A stretch of 64,000 nt of DNA from UBA6055 sp965214085 (GCA_965214085.1 OZ243937.1:248001-312000); one strand, 5' to 3'; positions 43,466-52,620 are shown, numbered from the stretch's first letter. The notes: generated from the letters alone by a model not told the origin. Program-made: numbers and translations.

Positions 43466-44043
43466 ATGTTTCGCTTAGCGATTTTTGTTGATGGAGCGTA
43501 TTTAGAGAAGGTCGCCCAGAAGAATGCCGTAAGGGTTGATTACGAAAAACTTTCTTCCGAGATTCTTTCGCGGGTAAACGCGCGCACCCCAGCAGCGCCA
43601 ATGGATCTGTTGCGTACTTATTATTATAATGGCTTGCCCTACCAGAGCAATCGCCCCACAGACGATGAGAGAAATTCTACGGGAAACGCCGCGGATTCTA
43701 CAACGCTCTAGAGCGGCTATCTAGTTTTACCGTAAGATTGGGTGTTGTTAAGTATCGCGGCAGGGATAATAAAGGACGGCCGATCTACCAACAGAAGCAA
43801 GTTGATCTACTGCTTGGAGTGGATTTCGCTTTGCTAAGCGCCAAGCGCGCCATCACGCACGCCGCGGTAGTAACCGGCGATAGCGATATGGTGCCTGCCC
43901 TTGAAGTGGCAAAGACTGAAGGGATTGCCGTCTGGTTATTCACCGGCGAGCCGCAAAGCCACGCTAGGGAATTGTGGCATGCCGCCGATGAACGGGTTGA
44001 TCTCGATCAAGCTTTCTTGAATACGATCCGACGAGACCGATAG
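43466..44043 (+). pseudogene. NYN-domain (LabA/DUF88, PIN-like) RNase gene with a frameshift
   Basis: The first part (from ATG 43466, MFRLAIFVDGAYLEKVAQKN, to about RPTDDER) and the second (from about KFYGKRRGFYNALERL to the stop at 44043) lie in different frames. A one-base shift at about 43670-43674 joins them into a complete NYN domain with DGAYLEK, QKQVDLLLGVDFALL and VVTGDSDMVPALEVAK, which carry the Asp residues of the metal site. Either the gene is recently broken or there is a base error. I see no good slippery heptamer for programmed shifting. Confidence 0.75.
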
Positions 44044-44230
44044 TTCCCACACACTTCATTAGCAGCGCTGTCAAAGTGATACTTATACTCGCGGGCGACC
44101 CAACGGGACGCTCCTACATCCCCCTCCGCCGCAGAATTGACAACTGCAGGGGCGCCCCTTGTCTCGCCTCACGCCACACTTACGCTAAAATACAGTCAGC
44201 ATCTACCCATCTCCCAAGGATATCCCTACC

Positions 44231-46486
44231 ATGACTTCGTTCACACGCCAGGAAGCGCTTGACTACCACCGCCGCGGCCGCCCCGGCAAAATCCAAATCG
44301 CCCCTACCAAGCCGCTCGACAGCCAGCTGCACCTCTCGCTGGCCTATTCGCCCGGCGTGGCTGAAGCCGTGCTGGAGATCGACCGCGACCCTTTGACCGT
44401 CTTCGAGTTGACCGCGCGCGCCAACCTGGTCGCTGTCATCTCGAACGGCAGCGCCATCCTGGGCCTGGGCGACCGCGGGCCGCTGGCGTCCAAACCGGTC
44501 ATGGAAGGCAAAGGCGTGCTCTTCAAAAAATTCGCCGATGTCGATGTCTTCGATATCGAGATCACCTCACGCAGCGCCGAAGAAATCATCGAAGTCTGCA
44601 AAGCGCTGGCGCCCACATTCGGCGGCATAAACCTGGAAGACATCAAAGCGCCGGAATGCTTCGAAATCGAAGAACGGCTGATCGAAGAGCTCGACATCCC
44701 CGTCTTCCACGATGATCAGCACGGCACCGCCATCATCTCCGGCGCGGCGCTGCTGAACGCGTTGGAAGTCACCGGCAAGCGCATGGAAGAAGTTAAAGTG
44801 GTCATCAACGGCGCCGGCGCCAGCGCTATCGCCACCGGCAAGTTCTTTAAGTCGCTAGGCGTCGCCAAAGACAACATTCTTATGCTTGATTCGCGCGGTG
44901 TCATCCACCATCAGCGCGAAGACGGCATGAATATCCACAAGACCGAATTCGCCATCCCCACCCACGCGCGCACCCTGCACGACGCCTTAATTGGCGCTGA
45001 TGCGCTAATCGGCTTGTCGGTGGCCGGCTCGGTCACGCAAGAGATGATCATGGGCATGGCGCCGAATCCCATGCTTTTTGTGCTGGCCAATCCCACGCCG
45101 GAAATCATGCCCGAGCTGGCGCTGGAAGTCCGCCCCGACGCCATCATCGGCACGGGCCGCAGCGACTACGTCAACCAGGTCAACAACGTGCTCGGCTTCC
45201 CCTTCATCTTCCGCGGCGCATTAGACGTCTACGCCACTGGCATCAACGAAGAGATGAAGATGGCGGCCGCCCGCGCCCTGGCCGCCCTGGCGCACGAAGA
45301 CGTTCCCGACAGCGTCTTGCTGGCATACGGGCAGGAGTCGATCAAATTTGGCAAAGATTATCTGATTCCCAAACCGCTCGACCCGCGCGTGCTGCTCTGG
45401 GTGGCGCCGGCTGTGGCCGAAGCCGCCATGCAATCCGGCGTGGCCCGCCGCCAGATCGACCTGGAAGATTACCGTCAGGAACTCATCAGCCGCCAGGGCA
45501 TCGGCCGTCAAGTGCGGCAGAATATCATCAATCGCGCCCGCGCCGGTACGCCCCAGCGCATCGTCTTCCCCGAAGGCGAAGAGCCAAAAATCATCCGCGC
45601 CGCCATGCAAGTCCGCGACGAAGGCATCGGCGAGCCTATCCTGCTGGGCCGTCCTGAGCGCGTCCGCCGCACGATTGACAACCTCGGCCTAAACTTCGAC
45701 CCCAACTGCTTCGATCACTACTCAGCGGACAATCAGTATGAATACCGCGATTACCTCTACGAATTGCGCCGGCGCAAAGGCGTCACCCTAGGCAAAGCCC
45801 GCTCGCTGGTGCGTCAACGCAACTACTACGCCTCGCTGATGGTCAAAACCGGCGATGCCGACGCCATGGTCAGCGGCTTGACCTACGAATACCCCGATGT
45901 CATCCGCCCGGCTCTGCAAGTCTTTGGCACCCGCGCAGGCGCCACCCGCGCCGCCGGCGTCTACCTGATGGTCATCGAAGGGCGCAGCTACCTCTTCACC
46001 GATGCCACCGTCAATATCGACCCCGATGCCGAGACCCTGTCGGAAATCGCCATCCTGGCTAACGACTTCGCCCTGACGCTGGGGCTGGAGCCGCGCGTGG
46101 CCATGCTCTCGTTCTCCAACTTCGGCGCCACGCCTCATCCGCTAAGCAACAAAGTGCGCAATGCCGTGCAGCTGGTCCGCCAACGCCGCCCCGACATCAG
46201 CGTCGACGGCGAGATGCAAGCCGATACCGCGGTCGTGGTCGAGATCATCGAAGAGCGCTATCCCTTCAGCAGCGTCCGCGACGCCAACGTGCTCGTCTTC
46301 CCCAATCTGGACGCGGCCAATATCTCCTACAAGCTGCTCTCGCGCCTGACGAATGCCGATGCGATCGGTCCCATCTTGCTGGGCATGGGCGCGCCGGTGC
46401 ACGTCCTGCAAGCTGGCGACGACGTCGAAGACATCGTGGCCATCGCGGCCGTCGCCGCCATGGATGCGCACGCGCGGGAGGGGTAG
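44231..46486 (+). CDS. maeB: NADP-type malic enzyme with phosphotransacetylase-like domain (MaeB)
   Basis: A 751-residue fusion. Residues 1-160: malic domain (LAYSPGVAEAVLEI, NLEDIKAPECFEIEERL). Residues 165-400: NAD(P)-binding domain (INGAGASAIATGKFF). Residues 430-751: phosphotransacetylase-like domain (RIVFPEGEEPKIIRAAMQ, DGEMQADTA) that regulates rather than transfers acetyl in known MaeB enzymes. It converts malate to pyruvate and CO2, supplying NADPH. Length is that of the family. Confidence 0.95.
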   Translation: MTSFTRQEALDYHRRGRPGKIQIAPTKPLDSQLHLSLAYSPGVAEAVLEIDRDPLTVFELTARANLVAVISNGSAILGLGDRGPLASKPVMEGKGVLFKKFADVDVFDIEITSRSAEEIIEVCKALAPTFGGINLEDIKAPECFEIEERLIEELDIPVFHDDQHGTAIISGAALLNALEVTGKRMEEVKVVINGAGASAIATGKFFKSLGVAKDNILMLDSRGVIHHQREDGMNIHKTEFAIPTHARTLHDALIGADALIGLSVAGSVTQEMIMGMAPNPMLFVLANPTPEIMPELALEVRPDAIIGTGRSDYVNQVNNVLGFPFIFRGALDVYATGINEEMKMAAARALAALAHEDVPDSVLLAYGQESIKFGKDYLIPKPLDPRVLLWVAPAVAEAAMQSGVARRQIDLEDYRQELISRQGIGRQVRQNIINRARAGTPQRIVFPEGEEPKIIRAAMQVRDEGIGEPILLGRPERVRRTIDNLGLNFDPNCFDHYSADNQYEYRDYLYELRRRKGVTLGKARSLVRQRNYYASLMVKTGDADAMVSGLTYEYPDVIRPALQVFGTRAGATRAAGVYLMVIEGRSYLFTDATVNIDPDAETLSEIAILANDFALTLGLEPRVAMLSFSNFGATPHPLSNKVRNAVQLVRQRRPDISVDGEMQADTAVVVEIIEERYPFSSVRDANVLVFPNLDAANISYKLLSRLTNADAIGPILLGMGAPVHVLQAGDDVEDIVAIAAVAAMDAHAREG

Positions 46487-46624
46487 GGCGGCTCCGCCAC
46501 AGGGCCGCATTTACACGGTAGATATGCTTGTTATCACCACAAAGGCTGTATGCTAGTATTGGTCGGGCCTACAATTGCGCCCCACACATTATTACTAAAG
46601 CAATGCAAGTAGAGAGGACTGATA

Positions 46625-48487
46625 GTGCAGGAAGATGTTGAAATCATTCCAATTGCCTTTGACAAAAGGTTCATCAAGGACTATGCGCGCCGGCTGGTGA
46701 ATGATCCGGAAATCGCCATAGTGGAATTGGTTTCAAATTGTTCCGATGCTGGCGCGAACTTCGTTGAGATAGACTGGCCAACTGATCAATATGGAGACTT
46801 CACTATTCGCGACAATGGCACTGGAATGACTTATGATGAGTTTTTCAAAATATGGAATACACTGAGCTACAATCGTAGGGAACACGGAAACGAAATAGTA
46901 TTTCCTTCAGGCAATACTGAAAGCAACCGAAAGCTCTTCGGAAAAAACGGCAAGGGACGCTTCAGCCTGTTTTGCTTCAATGACAAATACGAAGTTGAAA
47001 CTAGCAAGGACGGTGAAAGATGTGTGTTTAGAGTTCAGCGACAACCCGATCGGCGCATGGAGCCTATCAAAATTGAATTGCTACGTCGCGTCGAAGATAT
47101 GGAGTCATCGCATGAGACGATTATATCGTCCTGCGCTTTTAATATGCATATTAAAGCTGACAGGCTTAGGGATTTGATAGGATGCAAGTTCCTAGCTGAT
47201 CCGAGTTTGAAGATTTTTGTCAATGGGACCGTGATAGAACTTACGTCATTAGACGACACAGACCGTGAAATAGTTGAAACACCGTTGGGCGAAGTTGAAA
47301 TCTATATCTTAGATAGCGGCCGTGGCGGGCGAACTAGCCATCCTCATGGCGTTGCTTGGCATGTAGATGGGAAAGGTGTTGGAAATGTCGATTGGAGAGA
47401 CCCCAATAGAATGTATACGCTGGACGCGCGAACCACTGAGGCAAAACGATTTACATTCATAGTTGTTGCAGATATTCTAGCAAAGTTTGTGAATTCCGAT
47501 TGGACAGCCTTTGAGGACAGCGACGAGACTAATCAGGTTTTGGAGGTCGTCAGTCAACATATACAGGCGAAACTTGACGAATTGTTTTTCGAGAAGCGGC
47601 AAGAACGCAAACAGCTAGCCTTGAAAGAGAACAATAAACAGCTCAGCAAGCTACCAAAATCCTCAAATAAGCGCATTGAACAGAATTTGGATGGAATCCA
47701 AACTGACATCCGGACCATTGACCAAAAGACACTTAACGCGGTAGTAAAATTTATGGCAAATTTAGAGGCTGCCAGTACAGGTTATGAGTTGCTGTTTCAA
47801 CTGGCTGACGTGTCGTCAGATGATGTCAATAGACTGAACGAGATCCTGCGAAAGTGGTCGATCCGTGACGCGGAAGTCGTGCTAGACGAACTAGGCCGTA
47901 GACTGAAGCTAATTGAGAAACTCGAAGAACTGGTAGACCAGGATGCCGATGAACTCCACGAGATTCATCCATTATTCGACAATGGATTATGGATATTTGG
48001 CCCGGAATATGAGAGCGTAGAATTCACATCGAACCGGTCTTTGGCGACTGTAGTTCGAACGCTACTTAAAGATAATGACTTAGAGCTAGATGACCCTCTA
48101 AAGCGACCAGATATTGTAGCTACGTCGGATAGTCGCATCAAAACATATTCACACGATAGTTTTGACGACGATCACGAAGTCAATGGAATCGCCAAGGTTT
48201 TGATCATTGAATTGAAACGCGGTGGCTACAAGTTACGTAAGCAAGAGTTGCGTCAGGTAGAGGACTATGCTGAGGCGATTTCTGCAAGTGGCAATCTGGT
48301 ATCAAATGGTAAAATAATTTGTATTGCGCTTGGATCAACGGTTGCGACAGATGCTAAGAGGTACAAGGTTGGCGACGATGAAAAGATTATCGTCGAACCA
48401 CGTACATATCAGACTGTAATTAGACAAGCCAAAGCCAGAACGTTTCAGCTAAAGAGGAAAATTGAAGAAGCAAGGCTTCAATCATAG
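46625..48487 (+). CDS. GHKL ATPase fused to a Shedu-like PD-(D/E)XK nuclease (putative defence protein)
   Basis: A 620-residue protein. N-terminus: Bergerat ATP fold with N box ELVSNCSDAGA (Glu34, Asn38, Asp41), RDNGTGM (Asp63-Met68) and lid motif GKNGKGRFSLF (106-116), as in Hsp90, MutL and MORC-type ATPases. Middle: helical region, about 320-440. C-terminus: HPLFDNGLWIFGPEYESVEF resembles the entry to DUF4263 (Shedu), followed by RPDIVA (Asp496) and VLIIELKRGG (Glu529, Lys531), then QVEDYA. Start is GTG 46625 after GAGAGGA. The gene is AT-rich (22 G+C in the 60 bases from 46801) between GC-rich housekeeping genes. Anti-phage function is inferred. Confidence 0.75.
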   Translation: MQEDVEIIPIAFDKRFIKDYARRLVNDPEIAIVELVSNCSDAGANFVEIDWPTDQYGDFTIRDNGTGMTYDEFFKIWNTLSYNRREHGNEIVFPSGNTESNRKLFGKNGKGRFSLFCFNDKYEVETSKDGERCVFRVQRQPDRRMEPIKIELLRRVEDMESSHETIISSCAFNMHIKADRLRDLIGCKFLADPSLKIFVNGTVIELTSLDDTDREIVETPLGEVEIYILDSGRGGRTSHPHGVAWHVDGKGVGNVDWRDPNRMYTLDARTTEAKRFTFIVVADILAKFVNSDWTAFEDSDETNQVLEVVSQHIQAKLDELFFEKRQERKQLALKENNKQLSKLPKSSNKRIEQNLDGIQTDIRTIDQKTLNAVVKFMANLEAASTGYELLFQLADVSSDDVNRLNEILRKWSIRDAEVVLDELGRRLKLIEKLEELVDQDADELHEIHPLFDNGLWIFGPEYESVEFTSNRSLATVVRTLLKDNDLELDDPLKRPDIVATSDSRIKTYSHDSFDDDHEVNGIAKVLIIELKRGGYKLRKQELRQVEDYAEAISASGNLVSNGKIICIALGSTVATDAKRYKVGDDEKIIVEPRTYQTVIRQAKARTFQLKRKIEEARLQS

Positions 48488-48504
48488 ATGTCGGAGTGTG
48501 GTCC

Positions 48505-49494
48505 ATGGGCCATTCACACAGCCACGACCACCACCACAGCAACAACATCCTCGTCAAAATCGCGCAGGCTCTGCACCTGCCCGGCTTCACCCACGACCAC
48601 AGCCACGCCGATCTCGCCGCCGATCGCGCCTTCCTCGATAACCGACTCGCCGTCCGCACCGTCTGGATCGCCCTCATCGCCCTCGGTTTGACCACCGCCC
48701 TGCAAGTCGTGATCTACATCGCCAGCAACAGCGTCGCCCTGCTGGCCGATACCGTGCACAATCTGGGCGACGCCCTCAACTCCATCCCGCTGCTCTGCGC
48801 CTTCTACATCGCCCGCCGCGCCGCCAACCGGCGTTTCACTTATGGCTACGGCCGCCTGGAAGATATCGCCGGCGTTTTCATCGTCATTTCAATCGGCTTC
48901 AGCGCTGCGTATATTCTTTACGAATCCATCCAGCGCCTGCTCAACCCGCTGCCGCTGGAGAACCTCGAGTGGCTCGCCTTGGCCGCGCTAGTGGGTTTCG
49001 TCGGCAACGAGCTGGTGGCGCTGATGCAAATCCGCGTGGGCCGGCGCATCGGCTCCGACGCCATGATAGCCGATGGCCAGCACGCGCTGATCGACGGCCT
49101 GACCTCGCTGGCTGTGCTCATCGCCGTCATCGGCACGCTGATTGGCCTGCCCATTCTCGATCCCATCGTGGGCGTGGTCATCGGCTTCGCCATCGTCGGC
49201 ATCACCTGGAACGCCATCAAAGCTGTCTGGTACCGCATGATGGATGCGGTCGATCCTCATTTGGTCGAGCATGTGGAGGCGCATGCGCTGGAGCTGGATG
49301 GCGTCCAGGCGATAGAGACGCTGCGGCTGCGCTGGGTCGGCCACCGTATGTACGGCGTGATGAAAATCGTCGTGCCCGCTGGCACAACGCTGGCAGCGAG
49401 TGGACAAATCGTTTGCGCCATTCAGCATGAAGCGCGTCATGTCATTCCGCAACTGGAAGAATTGACCGTACAGGTGACGCTCGCCGGGGAGTGA
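48505..49494 (+). CDS. Cation diffusion facilitator (zinc-type) transporter
   Basis: A 329-residue CDF exporter: His-rich N-terminus (GHSHSHDHHHSNN and HDHSHAD), six membrane helices, and the metal sites LLADTVHNLGDALNS in helix 2 and ADGQHALIDGLTS in helix 5. The cytoplasmic C-terminal domain is present. ATG 48505 has GGAG eight bases upstream; an in-frame GTG at 48496 is less likely. It exports Zn or a similar divalent ion by proton exchange. Confidence 0.93.
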   Translation: MGHSHSHDHHHSNNILVKIAQALHLPGFTHDHSHADLAADRAFLDNRLAVRTVWIALIALGLTTALQVVIYIASNSVALLADTVHNLGDALNSIPLLCAFYIARRAANRRFTYGYGRLEDIAGVFIVISIGFSAAYILYESIQRLLNPLPLENLEWLALAALVGFVGNELVALMQIRVGRRIGSDAMIADGQHALIDGLTSLAVLIAVIGTLIGLPILDPIVGVVIGFAIVGITWNAIKAVWYRMMDAVDPHLVEHVEAHALELDGVQAIETLRLRWVGHRMYGVMKIVVPAGTTLAASGQIVCAIQHEARHVIPQLEELTVQVTLAGE

Positions 49495-49639
49495 TCGGGG
49501 TTTACAAAGTCAAAACCCTCCCCCTGAAGCATCAGGGAAAGGGCTTGTAGCGATTTCGTACGATTCGAAGCCCCTCTTCTTTTAATCGCCGCCATGACGC
49601 TGGTGGTTGGGGAGGGGCTTGGGACAGGGGCGGGCTGCG

Positions 49640-50842
49640 CTAGCCTGCCTGCTCATCGAGCTGCGCTTGCTCTTGGGCGATGCGCTCTTCGCTGCAACCT
49701 TGGGATTTCAAGAATTGCAGGAAGCCTTGATCGCCCGGCATACGGTCTTCCAGCGTAACCACATCCGACGACCGCATCTCAATGCTGACAGTCTCGTTGA
49801 CCGTCGTTTCGCCATCGGACACAACGACATCGGCGCGCTCCAGGATGTCCTGGGCGACTTCGAGACCTTGTTCAAGCGCGGCGTCCAAGTTCACGCCAAT
49901 GGCTTCGCTGCTTTGCTCGAGAATTGGCGTAAACGCGACGTCCAGTTCTCCGTTCAGATAGGCGGCCAGGATGCGCCCGATATTTTCGCCTTGGGCGTAG
50001 AAGCTGTAGAAGCCAGCGCTAATCGCCGCGCCCGATTCGACCGAGAACAATGCGGGGTGGAATACGGGGATGCCATATTCATTGCTCAAAGCGACCAGGA
50101 CAGGTAAGCCGGTCGCGTCCAGGCTCAGGTCAATAGGCATCACAAAGGCTTGCACGCCCTTGTCGATGAGGCTCTCGGCGGCTAGGAGCAGCTCGTTGAC
50201 GCCGGTGATGGCGGCTGATTCGACGGTTACATCCCAGAAGCCAGCGATGCGCGCGATGTCTTGCGAGCCGACGATGCCAGAGGCTTGCGAAGAATCGTAG
50301 ATCGTGCCGATGGTTTGGATGTCGGGGTAATGCGTCTGCAGCAGGTCCATCAAGTCTTCGTAGGGTGTCGTCGACAGCGCGCCGGTAACATGGTCCGGCT
50401 TGATGCAGTAAGATTCGGCAATGCCCGCCTCAAAGGGATTAAAGACCGAGGTGAACAAGACCACCGGCGGGTCTTCCAAGTCGCTGGTGGCTTTGACCGC
50501 CAGCTGCGTTATCGCGGCGCTGAGCGTGATGAGGGCGTCGGGTTCTTCATCCAATGCCTGCTCGATCATCAAGTTGGCGGTGGGCAGGTCGAAGTTGGCG
50601 CTGCCGCGGATGATGCGAAGATGCTCGCCCTCTAAATCCGCCTGCTCGCCCATAGTCATTCGTTCCTCGGCGCTGATGAAGCCATAGGATTCCAGCACAT
50701 CCAGGACGGCGCCTTCGGTAACGGCGTTGGTGGGCAGCTCGCCAAAGCTGAGGACGGCGACTGTCGGGTGCTCATCGGCTTGTACCGCCGCCAGTGGCAG
50801 CAGCAGCGCCAATATCAAAATTGCCAGTACTATTTTGCGCAT
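49640..50842 (-). CDS. ABC_sub_bind family solute-binding protein (orphan)
   Basis: A 400-residue exported protein: signal peptide MRKIVLAILILALLLPLAAV, then two periplasmic-binding lobes (VAVLSFGELPTNAVTEGAV, PPVVLFTSVFNPFEAGIAES, YPDIQTIGTIYDSSQASGIV, YGIPVFHPALFSVESGAAIS). The pattern is that of TrpX-like ABC_sub_bind proteins, which bind aromatic amino acids or other small ligands. No permease or ATPase is nearby. AAGGAG lies eight bases before ATG 50842. It is the last minus-strand gene after the secreted-protein array. Confidence 0.85.
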   Translation of the reverse strand: MRKIVLAILILALLLPLAAVQADEHPTVAVLSFGELPTNAVTEGAVLDVLESYGFISAEERMTMGEQADLEGEHLRIIRGSANFDLPTANLMIEQALDEEPDALITLSAAITQLAVKATSDLEDPPVVLFTSVFNPFEAGIAESYCIKPDHVTGALSTTPYEDLMDLLQTHYPDIQTIGTIYDSSQASGIVGSQDIARIAGFWDVTVESAAITGVNELLLAAESLIDKGVQAFVMPIDLSLDATGLPVLVALSNEYGIPVFHPALFSVESGAAISAGFYSFYAQGENIGRILAAYLNGELDVAFTPILEQSSEAIGVNLDAALEQGLEVAQDILERADVVVSDGETTVNETVSIEMRSSDVVTLEDRMPGDQGFLQFLKSQGCSEERIAQEQAQLDEQAG

Positions 50843-50925
50843 GATCAAGCTCCTTGATTTTGTTGATTTAACCGGCGCAGGCGCGCGAGACTTCGCTGTC
50901 GCCTGCGATAAGTAGATACTTAGAT

Positions 50926-50953
50926 GATATACCATGCGCCGCCAAATTGACAA
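50926..50953 (-). promoter_or_regulatory. Promoter of the orphan binding-protein gene
   Basis: On the minus strand TTGTCA (50953-50948), 16 bases, TATATC (50931-50926), about 85 bases before the start codon. It indicates that this gene is transcribed apart from the upstream array. Confidence 0.45.
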
Positions 50954-51010
50954 TGACGGCGCAATCGCTCTTGCAACCCTCGCTCTGGGCTGGGGGCAAT
51001 GGAGCGCCAT

Positions 51011-51484
51011 TTAGTTCTTCGATATTTCGGCGGTAGGTGTATGCTCCCAAACAGCCTCCTCTACCCTACCTGTCTTTGGGTTGTAGATAACGCTGTTGCC
51101 CGCGCATTTGACGGAAACGCGAAAATACAGGGTTTGTCCCGCTACTGGGGAAAGCGCCGTCATTTCAAAAAAGGTATCTCCTCCTAGCGTACCTTCCCAG
51201 TAGAGTCTGTTTGGGTTGATAGTTGTCCAGACCGTGAATATGCCACCGCCATTCGCTTGCATTTTCCTTTCCCCGGTAATGGCATGTGGGACGGTACCCC
51301 ATTTCAAAATCCACTCCCCCTGGCGTTCTCCACTATACTTGAAATCCGCGATGCTCGCGCCGTTGTAACCACAAGTCGAATCCGATTCAATTATCGAATG
51401 ATCCGCCCCCGCGGGCAGGGCGGCGAAGAGCAAAAGCAGCGTCAGCGCGCTGCCGATGATGGTGATGATTGGGCGAGTTTTCAT
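51011..51484 (-). CDS. Secreted single-domain array protein 1 (Fn3-like)
   Basis: A 157-residue exported protein, last in transcription order of 13 paralogues. Signal peptide to about residue 28 (TLLLLFAALPAGADH). Mature domain: ASIADFKYSGERQGEWILKW, then NGGGIFTVWTTINP and GQTLYFRVSVKC, a beta-strand pattern like one fibronectin type III domain. Cys in DSTCGYNG and VKCAGN could form a disulfide, as in proteins 4, 5 and 6. AGGAG precedes ATG 51484. Function unknown. Confidence 0.8.
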   Translation of the reverse strand: MKTRPIITIIGSALTLLLLFAALPAGADHSIIESDSTCGYNGASIADFKYSGERQGEWILKWGTVPHAITGERKMQANGGGIFTVWTTINPNRLYWEGTLGGDTFFEMTALSPVAGQTLYFRVSVKCAGNSVIYNPKTGRVEEAVWEHTPTAEISKN

Positions 51485-51518
51485 GTATTTGCTCCTGAGG
51501 TAGACAGTGTCTTTATCC

Positions 51519-51548
51519 AGCATAAGCGACTATCGCCGCCGCTGTCAA
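51519..51548 (-). promoter_or_regulatory. Promoter of array gene 1
   Basis: Minus strand: TTGACA (51548-51543), 18 bases, TATGCT (51524-51519). The same design, with the same 18-base spacing, precedes array genes 2, 3, 12 and 13. Confidence 0.7.
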
Positions 51549-51651
51549 TCAAGTCGGGAATCGTGGCGGGGCAGTCGCTCTTGCAGCCCCTCCCTCGCTC
51601 TGGGGGAGGGGTTTGGGGTGGGGGGCAAACCCGCGCATCCCCCATGCTCCG

Positions 51652-52047
51652 CTAACTTTCGTCCACATAAGCCCAAGGCGTCCAGGTATTGTTCGTCAAC
51701 TTTACTTTCACGCGGAATTTGAAGCGCGCGTTGCCCACCCGATGAAAGGTCAGATCATCATGCCGCAGGACCGTCCGCGCCCCGTTTGCGCTTGTCGAGG
51801 TGCTGAAAAAGTTAGATGTTCCCCAGACGTTAGAAATGCCGCCGCCCTTCACTTGCAGCTTCACGCTCTTCATATTGGCGATGATATCCCAACTCAATAC
51901 CATGTACTGCCCATGTTCGACGCCATCATAAGTCAGGTTGCTTATGCTCGTGCTGTTGCTCGTTTGCGCCAGCGCGGGCAGGGCGGCGAAGAGCAAAAGC
52001 AGCGTCAGCGCGCTGCCGATGATGGTGATGATTGGGCGAGTTTTCAT
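51652..52047 (-). CDS. Secreted single-domain array protein 2 (Fn3-like)
   Basis: A 131-residue exported protein. The signal peptide (residues 1-27, ending ALPALAQ) is almost identical to that of protein 1, even at the DNA level. The mature part has ISNLTYDG, YMVLSWDIIANMKSVKLQVK, GGGISNVWGTSNF and ends NTWTPWAYVDES, like protein 3. No Cys in the mature domain. Function unknown. Confidence 0.8.
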   Translation of the reverse strand: MKTRPIITIIGSALTLLLLFAALPALAQTSNSTSISNLTYDGVEHGQYMVLSWDIIANMKSVKLQVKGGGISNVWGTSNFFSTSTSANGARTVLRHDDLTFHRVGNARFKFRVKVKLTNNTWTPWAYVDES

Positions 52048-52081
52048 GTATTTGCTCCTGAGGTAGACAGTGTCTTTATCC

Positions 52082-52111
52082 AGCATAAGCTACTATCGCC
52101 GCCGCCGTCAA
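52082..52111 (-). promoter_or_regulatory. Promoter of array gene 2
   Basis: Minus strand: TTGACG (52111-52106), 18 bases, TATGCT (52087-52082). One base of the -35 differs from array gene 1. Confidence 0.65.
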
Positions 52112-52168
52112 TCCGGGGCTTGCGCTGGGGGGGAGCGCCAGGGCAAAGGCGCATTCCCCCATGCTCCG

Positions 52169-52555
52169 CTAACTTTCGTCCACATAAGCCCAAGGCGTCC
52201 AGGCTTTGTAGGCCAATTGTATCTTCACGCGGTATCTGAAGATCGCGTCGCCCACCCGATAGCTGTCCAGGTCCCTAATCATCATGCGCGTACTAGACCC
52301 GCTAGTCGAGATCGTGGTATCGGAATAGGTTTGCCAGGTATCGATGATGCCGCCACCCTGAATTTGCAGCTTCACGCTGTCGGTATCGGCGACAGTATCC
52401 CAACTCAACCGTATGTCATCAACATTATAGACCCCATCGTAAGACAGGTTGTTGATGGTCACGTTGTTGTTTGTTTGCGCCAGCGCGGGCAGCGAGAACA
52501 GTATAATCAGCGCCAGGGCGCTGCCGATGATAGTGATTGCGGATCGGAATTTCAT
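52169..52555 (-). CDS. Secreted single-domain array protein 3 (Fn3-like)
   Basis: A 128-residue exported protein: signal peptide ALALIILFSLPALAQ, then INNLSYDGVYNVDDIRLSWD, KLQIQGGGIIDTWQTYSD, FRYRVKIQL and the ending AWTPWAYVDES. Closest to protein 2. AAGGAG precedes ATG 52555. No Cys in the mature part. Function unknown. Confidence 0.8.
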   Translation of the reverse strand: MKFRSAITIIGSALALIILFSLPALAQTNNNVTINNLSYDGVYNVDDIRLSWDTVADTDSVKLQIQGGGIIDTWQTYSDTTISTSGSSTRMMIRDLDSYRVGDAIFRYRVKIQLAYKAWTPWAYVDES

Positions 52556-52590
52556 GCGATTTGCTCCTTATGGCTAAGTGCCTTACTTTC

Positions 52591-52620
52591 AGCATAAGCG
52601 AATTATGCCGCCGCTGTCAA
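52591..52620 (-). promoter_or_regulatory. Promoter of array gene 3
   Basis: Minus strand: TTGACA (52620-52615), 18 bases, TATGCT (52596-52591). Confidence 0.7.

Noticed and set aside
43660..43680. Programmed frameshift in the NYN gene
   Set aside because: No X-XXY-YYZ slippery heptamer or downstream structure is evident; a mutation or base error is simpler.
49515..49632. G-rich inverted repeats as terminators
   Set aside because: Arms are loose and no T tract follows; better described as a repeat tract between convergent genes.
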